Origin: Flexivirga oryzae | GTDB lineage: Bacteria > Actinomycetota > Actinomycetes > Actinomycetales > Dermatophilaceae | DNA length: 64,000 nt | Assembly (NCBI RefSeq): GCF_014190805.1 | Contig: NZ_JACHVQ010000001.1 | Span: forward strand, 434,001-498,000 | Direction: 5' to 3' | Shown here: positions 51,748 through 61,280 of the stretch, piece after piece | Numbering within the stretch: the stretch's first letter is position 1 | How the letters are laid out: every line of letters starts with the position of its first letter | The notes under the pieces: model-generated | Database searches by the model: none | What the model was told of the DNA's origin: nothing | The model's input: only the letters and a program-made list of their open reading frames with translations | Program-made: the position numbers and the translations under genes

Positions 51748-52542
51748 GTGGTGGGTCTGTTGCAGTCGTCCGGGGTGCGGCACCGCCGTCCGCAGTTCCA
51801 CCCGTTGCGGGTCGCGGCGGTGGAACGGCTCACCGACCGGGCCGTCGCGGTGACGTTCGACATCCCGGAGGAGTTGCGCGAGGCGTTCCGGTTCCAGCCG
51901 GGCCAGCACCTCACGCTGCGGGCGCCGATCGACGGCGCCGACGTGCGCCGCTCCTACTCGATCTGCCTGTCGAGTGCGCAGGCCGCCGCGAGCGGCCAAC
52001 TGCGCATCGCCTCCAACGAGGTCGACGGCGGCGCCATGTCGACCTGGCTGAACCACGAGGTGTCCGTGGGGGACACCATCGGCGTGCTCGCGCCCCTCGG
52101 TGAGTTCGTCTGCCCGACCGATCCGGCCGCGGCCCGCCGGATCGTCGCCGTTGCCGCGGGCTCGGGCATCACCCCGGTGATCTCGCTGGTGCGTTCGGTG
52201 CTGGAGGAGGAGCCGGCGTCCCGGGTCACGCTCGTCTTCGGCAACCGGTCGCCGGAGAGCACGATGTTCTCCGGCGAGCTCGGTGCGCTCGTCGACCGGC
52301 ATGCCGATCGCCTCGACCTGGTCGAGGTCTTCTCCCGGGTGCCGGTGCAGGACCCGTTGCTGGCCGGCCGCATCGACGGCGACCGGCTGCTGCGCATCCT
52401 GCACCGCACCGGGGTGTCGGTCACGGACGTCGACGCGTGGTTCCTCTGCGGCCCGATCCGGATGGTCGAGAACCTGCGCGAGACGCTCGGTGCCCAGGGC
52501 GTCGACCAGGCGCACGTGCACCACGAGGAGTTCTTCCAGTAG
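51748..52542 (+). CDS. PaaE-like FAD/NAD(P) reductase lacking the ferredoxin domain
   Basis: 264 residues. An FAD-binding barrel (FQPGQHLTLRAP, RRSYSICLSS) and a NAD(P)-binding domain (AAGSGITPVISLVRS, WFLCGPIRMVENL) follow the phenylacetyl-CoA epoxidase reductase PaaE closely. PaaE continues with a 2Fe-2S ferredoxin domain of about 90 residues; this protein ends with HHEEFFQ and a TAG exactly at that junction. A separate ferredoxin would be needed as electron acceptor, and none is adjacent. No paaABCD genes are in the window. Start GTG 51748. Confidence 0.88.
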   Translation: MVGLLQSSGVRHRRPQFHPLRVAAVERLTDRAVAVTFDIPEELREAFRFQPGQHLTLRAPIDGADVRRSYSICLSSAQAAASGQLRIASNEVDGGAMSTWLNHEVSVGDTIGVLAPLGEFVCPTDPAAARRIVAVAAGSGITPVISLVRSVLEEEPASRVTLVFGNRSPESTMFSGELGALVDRHADRLDLVEVFSRVPVQDPLLAGRIDGDRLLRILHRTGVSVTDVDAWFLCGPIRMVENLRETLGAQGVDQAHVHHEEFFQ

Positions 52543-52574
52543 TTCCCGGTCCGGTCGGCGCTACTGTGCCTTCC

Positions 52575-53741
52575 ATGAGGGGTGCGGGGAGAAGATCACG
52601 GGTAGTCGCGGCGATGGGCGGTGCCGTCGTTGCGTGCGCGGTCGCGGCCTGCTCGTCCGGCGCGGGGCCGGTGCAGCAGCCGACGAACGCTGCCGCGTCA
52701 TACACGACGGTCCCGGTCCGGGCGATGAAAGCTCGCGCGGTGAAAGCGGTCGACGGTGCGATCGCCTACTCACCGGACGGCAAGAAGGCTGCGGTGCAAG
52801 GAGGTTCGTCGATCTGCATCGTGACCGTCGCCGCATCCGACGGCACGGGGAGGATCTGCCCGAAACTCAAGGCGCCCGTCGGGGCCGTCGTGTTCTCCCC
52901 GGACGGGGCCACGGCGGTCGTCGTCGAGGACGTCGCCCGAGACTTCACCGGGCGGATGTGGCTGATCGCCACCGAGGACGGCTCCGTCCGCCAGGTGTCG
53001 GTGCCCGCCGGCGTCAGCGCGGAGCGCAAGAAGGCCACCATCTATCGGACCGTCGTCTGGCCGGCGGGCGGCGCCCCGCTGGCGTTGGTGGACGTGCCCG
53101 GCACGTCCGCGATCAGCGACCATCTCGTGCGGATCGACGTCGGCTCCGCGAAGCCCGAAGACCTCGGCGTCGTCGCGGAGGGGGACATCGCTGCGGACGG
53201 CACGATGGTCGCAGCCGGACACAAGGTCGTGTTCGGCGCCTACCGGGCACACGAGCCGAAATCCCGGCTACTCGTCTTCGACCTCGACACGAAGAAGGTG
53301 TCGCAGGTCGAGCTGACCGGTGCACTGGTCGGCACGAGCTCCCGCGCCGCGCCCGTCGCACTGTCCGCCGACGGCAGGCACGCGGCCCTGATCATCGACG
53401 ACCCGGTCAAATTCACCGTCGCACCACCCGCCCAGGTCGATCTGGGCTCCGGGGCGGTCACCGCCGTGACCGGCACGCCCGGTCTCCGGCTGGCGGCCGC
53501 CGCCTACTCCCCGGACGGGTCGCAGCTGGCATTCTTCGCCACGCCCAAGAGCGGGGCGGCCGGGCTCAGCGTGCTGGTCGCACCGACGGCCAAGGGCACC
53601 GCGCGCACGTTGCTGACCGAGCACGTCAGGTCCTCGGGCGACTTCGGGCTGCAGTGGAGCGGCGACAACGAACTCCTGCCGCACTCCGCCCCGGTCGGTC
53701 GGGTCCCGGACGGCGTCGGACCCGTCGCCCTCAGCGGGTGA
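52575..53741 (+). CDS. Beta-propeller lipoprotein
   Basis: 388 residues. A lipoprotein signal ends in the lipobox AVAACSS (Cys near 27). The mature part holds repeated PD40/WD40-like blades, recognisable as AIAYSPDGKKAAV, AVVFSPDGATAVV, VALSADGRHAALI and AAYSPDGSQLAFF. Such propellers often bind partners at the outer membrane face. TACTGT lies 7 bases before the ATG with no ribosome site, fitting a leaderless transcript. The 3' end meets the convergent DHFR-Nudix gene after 9 bases. Confidence 0.87.
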   Translation: MRGAGRRSRVVAAMGGAVVACAVAACSSGAGPVQQPTNAAASYTTVPVRAMKARAVKAVDGAIAYSPDGKKAAVQGGSSICIVTVAASDGTGRICPKLKAPVGAVVFSPDGATAVVVEDVARDFTGRMWLIATEDGSVRQVSVPAGVSAERKKATIYRTVVWPAGGAPLALVDVPGTSAISDHLVRIDVGSAKPEDLGVVAEGDIAADGTMVAAGHKVVFGAYRAHEPKSRLLVFDLDTKKVSQVELTGALVGTSSRAAPVALSADGRHAALIIDDPVKFTVAPPAQVDLGSGAVTAVTGTPGLRLAAAAYSPDGSQLAFFATPKSGAAGLSVLVAPTAKGTARTLLTEHVRSSGDFGLQWSGDNELLPHSAPVGRVPDGVGPVALSG

Positions 53742-53750
53742 CTTGCATCC

Positions 53751-54701
53751 TCAGTCGAAAATCGTTGTGCCCGGCTCGGATTCGAAGAAAGCCCGCACCA
53801 GCGGTCGGTGCGCGGGGATGATCGGCAGCCGGGCCGCCTCCGCCGCCGTGAACCACCTGGACTCGGTGACTTCGTTCGAGGTGCCGGCCGACCCATCGAC
53901 GACGTGCGCCCGGAAGCACACCCCGAAGATCGTGCGGCGCCGCCCGTCCGGGTAGACGATCACCACGTCCGGTCTGCTGTATGCCGCCAGCACCGAATCA
54001 ACGGCGACCCGCAGACCGGTCTCCTCCCGCGCCTCCCGGACAGCGGTCTCGGACCAGGTCTCGCCGATCTCCGCGCCGCCTCCCGGCAGGCACCACAACC
54101 CGTTGTCCTCGCGCCGGGTCAGCAGCAGCCGGTCGCCGTCGCCGATCGCACAGGTGGCGCCCGCCTTGATCTGGGTCGCGCCGGCCTCCGCCGACGCCGC
54201 GATCCGCGGGCCGACCTCCACCTGCGCGCGCGGCTTGCGCCGCTCATAGGTCACGACCGTCCAGCCGTCGTGCGGCTCGCGGGACGCCTCGCGCCATACG
54301 GGGGAGTCGGTGAACGGCCAGCCCGGGAAGACCGTGTCGCCCTCCGGCTCCAGCGGGATCTCCGACAGCAGCATGCGGTCGGCGTATGCCGCGAACAGCG
54401 CCCAGATCTGCGCCCCGCCGGTGACGAAGAAGTCCTCGTCACCGACCAGGAACAGTGCCTCGTCGACCGAGTGCGCCACCTCGACGCCCTCTGCGGTCCA
54501 GTCCGGGTCGCGGGTCAGCACGATGTGGCGCCGGCCCGGCAGCAGCCCGTGCGACTCGAAGGTGCGCCGGCCCATCACCATCGGGTGACCCATGGTGGCG
54601 GCCTTGAAGCCCCGCTGCTCCCCGGGCACCCGCCACGGCATCGACCCGTCCCGGCCGACCACACCGTTGCGTGCGACGGCGGCGATGAAGCTGATCGTCA
54701 T
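53751..54701 (-). CDS. folA: Dihydrofolate reductase fused to a Nudix hydrolase
   Basis: 316 residues. Residues 1-155 are DHFR: FIAAVARNGVVGRDGSMPW, then an acid at position 29 (PGEQRGFK) in place of the usual Asp, VMGRRTFES and FFVTGGAQIW. Residues 165-316 are a Nudix domain with a complete Nudix box at 208-230 (GGAEIGETWSETAV, REAREETGL). The ATG at 54701 follows thyA by 19 bases. DHFR regenerates tetrahydrofolate after thymidylate synthesis; the Nudix half could clean oxidised nucleotides or act as dihydroneopterin triphosphatase in folate synthesis. The join is in frame with no stop. Confidence 0.92.
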   Translation of the reverse strand: MTISFIAAVARNGVVGRDGSMPWRVPGEQRGFKAATMGHPMVMGRRTFESHGLLPGRRHIVLTRDPDWTAEGVEVAHSVDEALFLVGDEDFFVTGGAQIWALFAAYADRMLLSEIPLEPEGDTVFPGWPFTDSPVWREASREPHDGWTVVTYERRKPRAQVEVGPRIAASAEAGATQIKAGATCAIGDGDRLLLTRREDNGLWCLPGGGAEIGETWSETAVREAREETGLRVAVDSVLAAYSRPDVVIVYPDGRRRTIFGVCFRAHVVDGSAGTSNEVTESRWFTAAEAARLPIIPAHRPLVRAFFESEPGTTIFD

Positions 54702-54720
54702 GACGTTGTCGCGTCGTCGC

Positions 54721-55533
54721 TCATACCGCGATCGGGGCCTTGATCGTCGGCGCCGCGACGTAACCCTCGAGGCCGATGTCGGGCAGGTCGAACGCGTCGA
54801 TCTCCCGGATCTGCGGGTTGAGCCGCAGCGTCGGCAACGGCCCCGGCTCGCGGGTGAGCTGCAGCCGCGCCTGATCGAGGTGGTTGAGGTAGAGGTGCGC
54901 ATCGCCGAGGGTGTGCACGAACTCGCCCGGGACCAGGTCGGTGACCTGGGCGACCATCGCGGTGAGCAGCGCGTAGGACGCGATGTTGAACGGCACGCCG
55001 AGGAAGATGTCGGCGGATCGCTGGTAGAGCTGGCAGGACAACGACCGGCGGCCGTCCTCGGTCTCCGCGCCGACGTAGAACTGGAACATCGTGTGACACG
55101 GCGGCAGCGCCATGTCCTCGACGTCCGCGACGTTCCAGGCGGACACGATGTGCCGGCGAGAGTCGGGGTTGCTGCGCAGGCCGTCGACGAGCCGGGCGAT
55201 CTGGTCGATCGTGCCCCCGTCGGGCGTCGGCCAGGACCGCCACTGGTGGCCGTAGACCGGGCCGAGGTCGCCGTGCTCGTCGGCCCACTCGTCCCAGATC
55301 GAGATCTTGCGGTCGTGCAGCCACTGCACGTTGGTGTCACCGCGCAGGAACCACAGCAACTCTCCGATGATCGAGCGCAGGTGCAGCTTCTTGGTGGTGA
55401 GCACCGGGAAGCCTTCGGTCAGGTCGAAGCGCATCTGGTGCCCGAAGACCGACAGGGTGCCGGTGCCGGTGCGATCGTCCTTGCGGGTGCCGTCTGAGAT
55501 GACCCGGTCGAGCAGGTCGAGGTACTGCTTCAC
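54721..55533 (-). CDS. thyA: Thymidylate synthase
   Basis: A 270-residue ThyA that methylates dUMP with methylenetetrahydrofolate, giving dihydrofolate for the next gene product. The catalytic Cys is in LPPCHTMFQF, and the phosphate-binding Arg pair is in PDSRRHIVSAW. GTG 55533 (VKQYLDLLDRVI) is selected: TAGCGT lies 8 bases upstream and longer frames exceed the family start. It forms an operon with the DHFR-Nudix gene and is divergent from dapA. Confidence 0.96.
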   Translation of the reverse strand: MKQYLDLLDRVISDGTRKDDRTGTGTLSVFGHQMRFDLTEGFPVLTTKKLHLRSIIGELLWFLRGDTNVQWLHDRKISIWDEWADEHGDLGPVYGHQWRSWPTPDGGTIDQIARLVDGLRSNPDSRRHIVSAWNVADVEDMALPPCHTMFQFYVGAETEDGRRSLSCQLYQRSADIFLGVPFNIASYALLTAMVAQVTDLVPGEFVHTLGDAHLYLNHLDQARLQLTREPGPLPTLRLNPQIREIDAFDLPDIGLEGYVAAPTIKAPIAV

Positions 55534-55626
55534 GAGGTCAGACGCTATCAGCGGGCACCGACGACGGCGGCCCGCGACCGCGGTGCGAAGGCCGTGCGAG
55601 ATACAACGTGGACGGTCGTTACACTT

Positions 55627-55642
55627 TGTGACACAGATCACA
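55627..55642. promoter_or_regulatory. CRP/GlxR-type binding site
   Basis: TGTGACACAGATCACA is a perfect TGTGA-N6-TCACA palindrome, the consensus of CRP/GlxR cAMP-receptor regulators. It lies in the 270-base thyA-dapA divergent region, 94 bases from the thyA start and 162 from dapA. Confidence 0.65.
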
Positions 55643-55685
55643 TTGGACGCTTGTAACACTTTTGCGGGGGCGCCGATGTAACCGT

Positions 55686-55731
55686 TGATCGCGTCGTCAC
55701 CCGGACCCCCGAGCGGGTGACGACGCGATCA
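55686..55731. other. Perfect 18-base stem-loop upstream of dapA
   Basis: TGATCGCGTCGTCACCCG (55686-55703) and its exact complement (55714-55731) enclose a 10-base loop. It lies between divergent genes, 72 bases before dapA, so it is not a terminator of either annotated gene. It would lie upstream of the predicted leaderless dapA promoter. Confidence 0.75.
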
Positions 55732-55803
55732 GTCATTTCGGGACTTTCCCGGCACGCGGGAGGCCGCCGCACGCGGCCGCCCCACCTCGCTAGCCTTGAG
55801 GCC

Positions 55804-56684
55804 ATGACGAACCCCTTCGGACGCATGCTCACCGCCATGGTCACGCCCATGCACGACGACGGCTCACTCGACCTGGACGGCGCCCAGAAGCTTGCGGACC
55901 ACCTCGTCCAGCACGGCCACGACGGCATCCTGGTCAACGGCACCACCGGCGAGTCGGCCACCACCACCGACGAGGAGAACGTCGCCACCGTCCGCGCCGT
56001 CGTCGAGGCGGTCGGGGACCGCGTCCCGGTCATGGCCGGCGTCGGCACCAACGACACCGCCCACTCGGTCGCCGCGGCCAAGGCCATGGTCGCCGCCGGG
56101 GCACGCGCCGCCCTCGTCGTCACCCCCTACTACAACAAGCCGCCGCAGGCCGGCATCGTCGAGCACGTCCGCGCCGTCGCCGAGGCCGCCGACGTGCCGG
56201 TCATGCTCTACGACATACCCGGCCGCACCGGCACCGCCCTGGCGCCCGATACGCTGCTGCGGCTCGCGGAGATCCCGCAGGTCCGGGCCGTCAAGGACGC
56301 CAAGGCCGACCTCTACACCTCCAGCAAGGTGATGGCCCAGACCGACCTGCTGTGGTTCTCCGGCGACGACGTGCTGGCGCTGCCGTGGCTGTCCATCGGT
56401 GCGGTCGGGCACGTCGCCGTCACCGGGCACGTCGCCGGCGACCAGTTCGCCGCGATGATCAAGGCGGTGGACGCCGGGGACCTGGCCACCGCCCGCGACA
56501 TACACCGGCAGCTCATCCCCGCGATGGACGCCATCATGACGATCACCCAAGGAGCGATCATGGCCAAGGCCGCGCTGAAGCAACTCGGTGTCATCGAGTC
56601 CGACTTCTGCCGCCTGCCGCTGCTGCCGGCCACCCCGGAGCAGCACGAGATCGTGCGTCGAGCACTCGAGGAGTCACACCTTTC

Positions 56685-56688
<4 letters not shown>
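55804..56688 (+). CDS. dapA: 4-Hydroxy-tetrahydrodipicolinate synthase
   Basis: A 294-residue TIM-barrel aldolase that condenses pyruvate with aspartate semialdehyde, the first step to diaminopimelate and lysine. The Schiff-base Lys is in VRAVKDAKADL, the catalytic Tyr in VMLYDIPGRTG, and the substrate loop in NGTTGESATT. TAGCCT lies 7 bases before the ATG, again a leaderless arrangement. Its stop overlaps the rnj ATG (ATGA), the conserved actinobacterial dapA-rnj pair. Confidence 0.97.
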
Positions 56689-58370
<1,682 letters not shown>

Positions 58371-58390
58371 CCGCCGCTGCCGCGCTGCGC

Positions 58391-58447
58391 CGAGAGTGCA
58401 GTTGTGGTCGTTGCGGCATACCCGGAACGACCACAACTGCACTCTCG
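58391..58447. terminator. Perfect 22-base hairpin after rnj
   Basis: CGAGAGTGCAGTTGTGGTCG starts the left arm (58391-58412), which is exactly complementary to 58426-58447, with a 13-base loop. It lies between convergent rnj and rpf. It is longer and more perfect than ordinary terminators and lacks a U-run. Confidence 0.75.
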
Positions 58448-58490
58448 CGTGAGGGGATCCGCCCAGGAGCGACGATCCGCTGAGGTATGA

Positions 58491-58530
58491 CGAAGGCCCC
58501 GGCCCACCGCATGGTGGGACGGGGCCTTCG
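58491..58530. terminator. Bidirectional terminator between rnj and rpf
   Basis: CGAAGGCCCCGGCCCACC and GGTGGGACGGGGCCTTCG form an 18-base stem with one mismatch and loop GCAT, 36 bases beyond the rpf stop on the minus strand. Confidence 0.8.
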
Positions 58531-58566
58531 CCGGTGTCACCGCGGGGGCGGCGACGTCCGATCGGA

Positions 58567-59274
58567 TCAGGCCGGCAGGTTGAGGTGCTGCCCGACGAAG
58601 ATCAGGTTGGGGTCGTTCACGGTGCTCTTGTTGGCGGCGTAGAGGGCCAGCCAGCCACCCTTGATGTGGTGGCTGTGCGCCAGCTCGCTCAGCGTGTCGC
58701 CGGACTTCACGGTGACCGACTTCCCGGAGAGCGTCACCTTGGGAAGGGTGTAGCTCTGCTTCGGCGCGGTGACGGTGGGGCGCGTGTTGGAGCGCGACAC
58801 CTTCGGCGCGGTGTAGGTCCTCTTCGGCGCGGTATAGGTCTTCTTGGGCGCCGTGTAGGTGGGCGTCGACGCCTTCGGTGCCGGTGCCGGCGTCGTGGCG
58901 GGCGCACCGCCACGGGTCAGGCCCGCGCGCACCGAGCAGACCGGCCAGGCGCCGGGGCCCTGCGAAGCGAGCACCTTCTCGGCGATGGCGATCTGCGCCG
59001 ACTTGCTGGCCAGGTTGGCGTTGTACGCGTAAGCGCCGCCGCCGTAGCCGATCCAGGTCTGGTGCGTGAACTGCAGGCCACCGTAGAAACCGTTGCCGGT
59101 GTTGATGGCCCAGTTGCCACCGCTCTCACAGGCGGCGACGGCGTCCCAGGTGCTCCACGAGGCGGCGTGCGCGTCACTCGCGGTGGCGACGCCGGCTGCG
59201 GCGAGGGCTGCGGCGGCGGCAACCCCGATGCCGGCGACGCGGGTCTTGCGGCTGATGTTCGTGCTGAGGTCCAT
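58567..59274 (-). CDS. Resuscitation-promoting factor with LysM domain
   Basis: A 235-residue secreted protein. A signal peptide ends near DAHA (residue 36). The Rpf lysozyme-like domain holds the catalytic Glu in WDAVAACESGGNW and the GFYGGLQFTHQTW motif. A Thr/Pro/Lys repeat linker (YTAPKKTYTAPKRTYTAPK) leads to a C-terminal LysM domain (VKSGDTLSELAHSHHIKGGW) that binds peptidoglycan. Rpf enzymes cleave peptidoglycan and wake dormant cells. A c-di-AMP riboswitch directly upstream controls it, as in many actinobacteria. Confidence 0.95.
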   Translation of the reverse strand: MDLSTNISRKTRVAGIGVAAAAALAAAGVATASDAHAASWSTWDAVAACESGGNWAINTGNGFYGGLQFTHQTWIGYGGGAYAYNANLASKSAQIAIAEKVLASQGPGAWPVCSVRAGLTRGGAPATTPAPAPKASTPTYTAPKKTYTAPKRTYTAPKVSRSNTRPTVTAPKQSYTLPKVTLSGKSVTVKSGDTLSELAHSHHIKGGWLALYAANKSTVNDPNLIFVGQHLNLPA

Positions 59275-59288
59275 TGATTCCTCTCCTG

Positions 59289-59455
59289 ACGTGCGCTTGC
59301 GGGGTTAGCTGTCGGGTCGGGCTGTCAGGTGCCCGGCAGGCCAGGAGGCCTGCTCTCACCCCAAGGCCGTGGCACGGCCGAAGTTGGGTTCCCCGTCCTC
59401 GTCGGGCCTCCGGGACCGTCCCGGGCTTCGATGGCCGCTCGACGAGGTTGTGCGC
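59289..59455 (-). promoter_or_regulatory. c-di-AMP (ydaO-yuaA) riboswitch of rpf
   Basis: Read on the minus strand, the 3' conserved block CCGACAGCTAACCCCGCAAG is at 59315-59296 and the 5' block GACGGGGAACCCAAC with GGCCTTGGGGTGAGAGC is at about 59397-59352. These are the signature parts of the ydaO class that senses c-di-AMP and shuts off cell-wall hydrolase genes. Outer boundaries are approximate. The rest of 59456-59700 holds the promoter region. Confidence 0.85.
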
Positions 59456-59591
59456 AGCGGGCCACAGGCCAAGACCGGAACTGTGCCGGGTTGCACGGCT
59501 CCGGGGATGGATCTGACCTTCGCCAGGGGACGAGGTTTGAACCACCGATGTTCGAAGCTACGTGGTCCGGCGACGATTTCCAAGTTCAGTC

Positions 59592-59667
59592 GTGACCATT
59601 TCGTGACTTTTTTGGGAAGTGTTGCGAAGGTCACAGGAAATCGTGTCGCGTGCGTCACATTCGTCAC
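59592..59667 (-). promoter_or_regulatory. Direct GTCAC/GTGAC repeats upstream of rpf
   Basis: GTGAC-N6-GTGAC lies at 59592-59607 (reading GTCACGAAATGGTCAC on the rpf strand), and GTCAC-N4-GTCAC at 59654-59667. Paired pentamers of this kind resemble MtrA response-regulator sites, and MtrA controls rpf genes in related bacteria. Binding here is inference. Confidence 0.4.
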
Positions 59668-59700
59668 GGCGCCCACCGCCGGGTATGCCGCCCCGGCGCG

Positions 59701-61071
59701 TCACCAGGGCAGTGGTTCGGCCAGATCCCGGGGGTCTGCCGGTGCGGACCAGCCGTCGCCGGTGTGCACGTAGGACAGCGCGGGTCCGTGCTCGACCAGC
59801 CGGCGCACGGCCGACACCAACCGGTCGACGTGTTCGCCGGTGGTCGCCAGGCCGAGGCTGGCGCGGATCGCGGTGGCATCGTCGCCGGCGATCGCGTCAC
59901 ACAGCAGGTGGGCGCAGAACCGGCCGTCCCGCACGGCGATGGCGTGCTCGTCCGCGAGCACCTGGGAGACCAGTGACGGTTCGTAACCGTCGACGGTGAA
60001 CGTCACGACACCGACGTTGGGCCGGTCGCCCAGCGCCGCCAGGATCCGCACGCCGGGGATGGCGGCGAGGCCCGCGTGCAGGCGTGCGTACAGCTGCGCC
60101 TCGTGCGCGGCGATGGTCGTGCGGTTCGAGCGCAGGGTGGCGCAGGCGGCCGCGATCGCGACGGCGCCGACCGCGTTCGGGGTGCCGCCCTCGTGCCGGG
60201 CCGGACCGCGGTGCCACTGGGTGTGGTCGCGGTGGACCCGGGCGGTCGCGCCACCGGCCGGCAGGTAGGGGTCCGCGGCGTCCAGCCAGTCGGTGCGGCC
60301 GGCGAGCACGCCTGCGCCATACGGGGCATAGAGCTTGTGACCGGAGAAGGCCACCCAGTCGACGCCCAGGGCGGCGATGTCGAGCGCGACGTGGGGTGCG
60401 TACTGCGCGGCATCGAGCACCGTCCGGGCGCCGAACTCCTGTGCCACTGCGACGAGTTCGGCCACCGGCCAGATCTCACCGGTGACGTTGCAGGCACCGG
60501 TGATGACGACCAGGTTGGTGGTCGAGGGGGAGTGCTGCAGTGCTTCGCGCAGCAGCTGCGCGGCGTGCGGGGTGCTGGTCGGCACCGGCAGCCGGGTGGT
60601 GCGCGACCCCGGCCAGGGGAGCACGGCGGCGTGGTGTGCGGACTCCCAGGCGAAGACCTGTGCGTCCTGCGGGACGCAGTGCGCGAGCAACCGCAGCGCG
60701 TCGGTGGTGTTGCGGGTGAAGACGACCTGGTCGTCGGCGCGTGCCCCGACGAAGTCGGCCACCTCGGCCCGGGCCGCCTCGAACCAGCCGGTCGTGACGC
60801 GGCTGGCGTAGCCCGCACCGCGATGCACCGAGCCGTAGCGTCGCTGGACCTTGGTGACCGCGTCGGCCACCTGCAGCAGCGCCGGGGTGGTCGCACCGTG
60901 GTCGAAGTTGGCGTAGTCGGTGACGGTCCGGTGCACCGTCGGGACGCCGAGGTCGGCGGAGATGGTCTGCGGCAGGCCCTCGCCGGAGCGCTTCGGGGCG
61001 GGTGCGGTGGTCTCCGGGATGCCGAACCGGTGCTGGGCAGTGTCCTGCCGGGGGTCGATGGTGATGCTCAA
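59701..61071 (-). CDS. Class V PLP-dependent aminotransferase (cysteine-desulfurase-like)
   Basis: A 456-residue fold-type I PLP enzyme. The cofactor Lys is in VDWVAFSGHKLYAPYG, the aspartate pairing with the PLP nitrogen in TVLDAAQYAPH, and the N-terminal signature is NFDHGATTPALLQVADAV. It most resembles the SufS/CsdA-like and isopenicillin-N-epimerase-like groups. The preceding SAM-IV riboswitch ties it to methionine, cysteine or SAM metabolism, so sulfur release from an organic thiol is a reasonable inference. TTG 61071 is chosen because AAGGAG sits 7 bases upstream; no ATG fits. Confidence 0.88.
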   Translation of the reverse strand: MSITIDPRQDTAQHRFGIPETTAPAPKRSGEGLPQTISADLGVPTVHRTVTDYANFDHGATTPALLQVADAVTKVQRRYGSVHRGAGYASRVTTGWFEAARAEVADFVGARADDQVVFTRNTTDALRLLAHCVPQDAQVFAWESAHHAAVLPWPGSRTTRLPVPTSTPHAAQLLREALQHSPSTTNLVVITGACNVTGEIWPVAELVAVAQEFGARTVLDAAQYAPHVALDIAALGVDWVAFSGHKLYAPYGAGVLAGRTDWLDAADPYLPAGGATARVHRDHTQWHRGPARHEGGTPNAVGAVAIAAACATLRSNRTTIAAHEAQLYARLHAGLAAIPGVRILAALGDRPNVGVVTFTVDGYEPSLVSQVLADEHAIAVRDGRFCAHLLCDAIAGDDATAIRASLGLATTGEHVDRLVSAVRRLVEHGPALSYVHTGDGWSAPADPRDLAEPLPW

Positions 61072-61084
61072 GGTGCTGCTCCTT

Positions 61085-61237
61085 CGTCGATCCAGGGATC
61101 GACGATGGCGCAAGTGCAGGGCCGATCCGCGCTTGCCGGCGTGTCTGCACGTCGGCCCGGTCGTCACCCGGAGCACCCCACCGCGGTTGGAGGGTTGCCG
61201 CTCAGCTAGCCGGGGCTTGACGCTGAGACTCGTGACC
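61085..61237 (-). promoter_or_regulatory. SAM-IV riboswitch
   Basis: The core, read on the minus strand, spans 61237-61159: GGTCACGAG, GTCAAGCCCCGGCTAGCTGA, GGCAACCCTCC, GCGGTGGGGTG and CCGGGTGACGACC. This matches the actinobacterial SAM-IV consensus, with the shared SAM-I-like binding core. A small stem CGTCGATCC-CT-GGATCGACG next to the ribosome site (61100-61081) is the probable expression platform. Confidence 0.9.
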
Positions 61238-61280
61238 TGGTGGCAAATGTAGCCGAACCCGGGTGGTCGGCGTCAACCCG

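Noticed and set aside
54702..55340. N-terminal extension of the DHFR-Nudix frame across thyA
   Set aside because: Same strand but a different frame from thyA; the residues are low-complexity and DHFR has its natural start at 54701.
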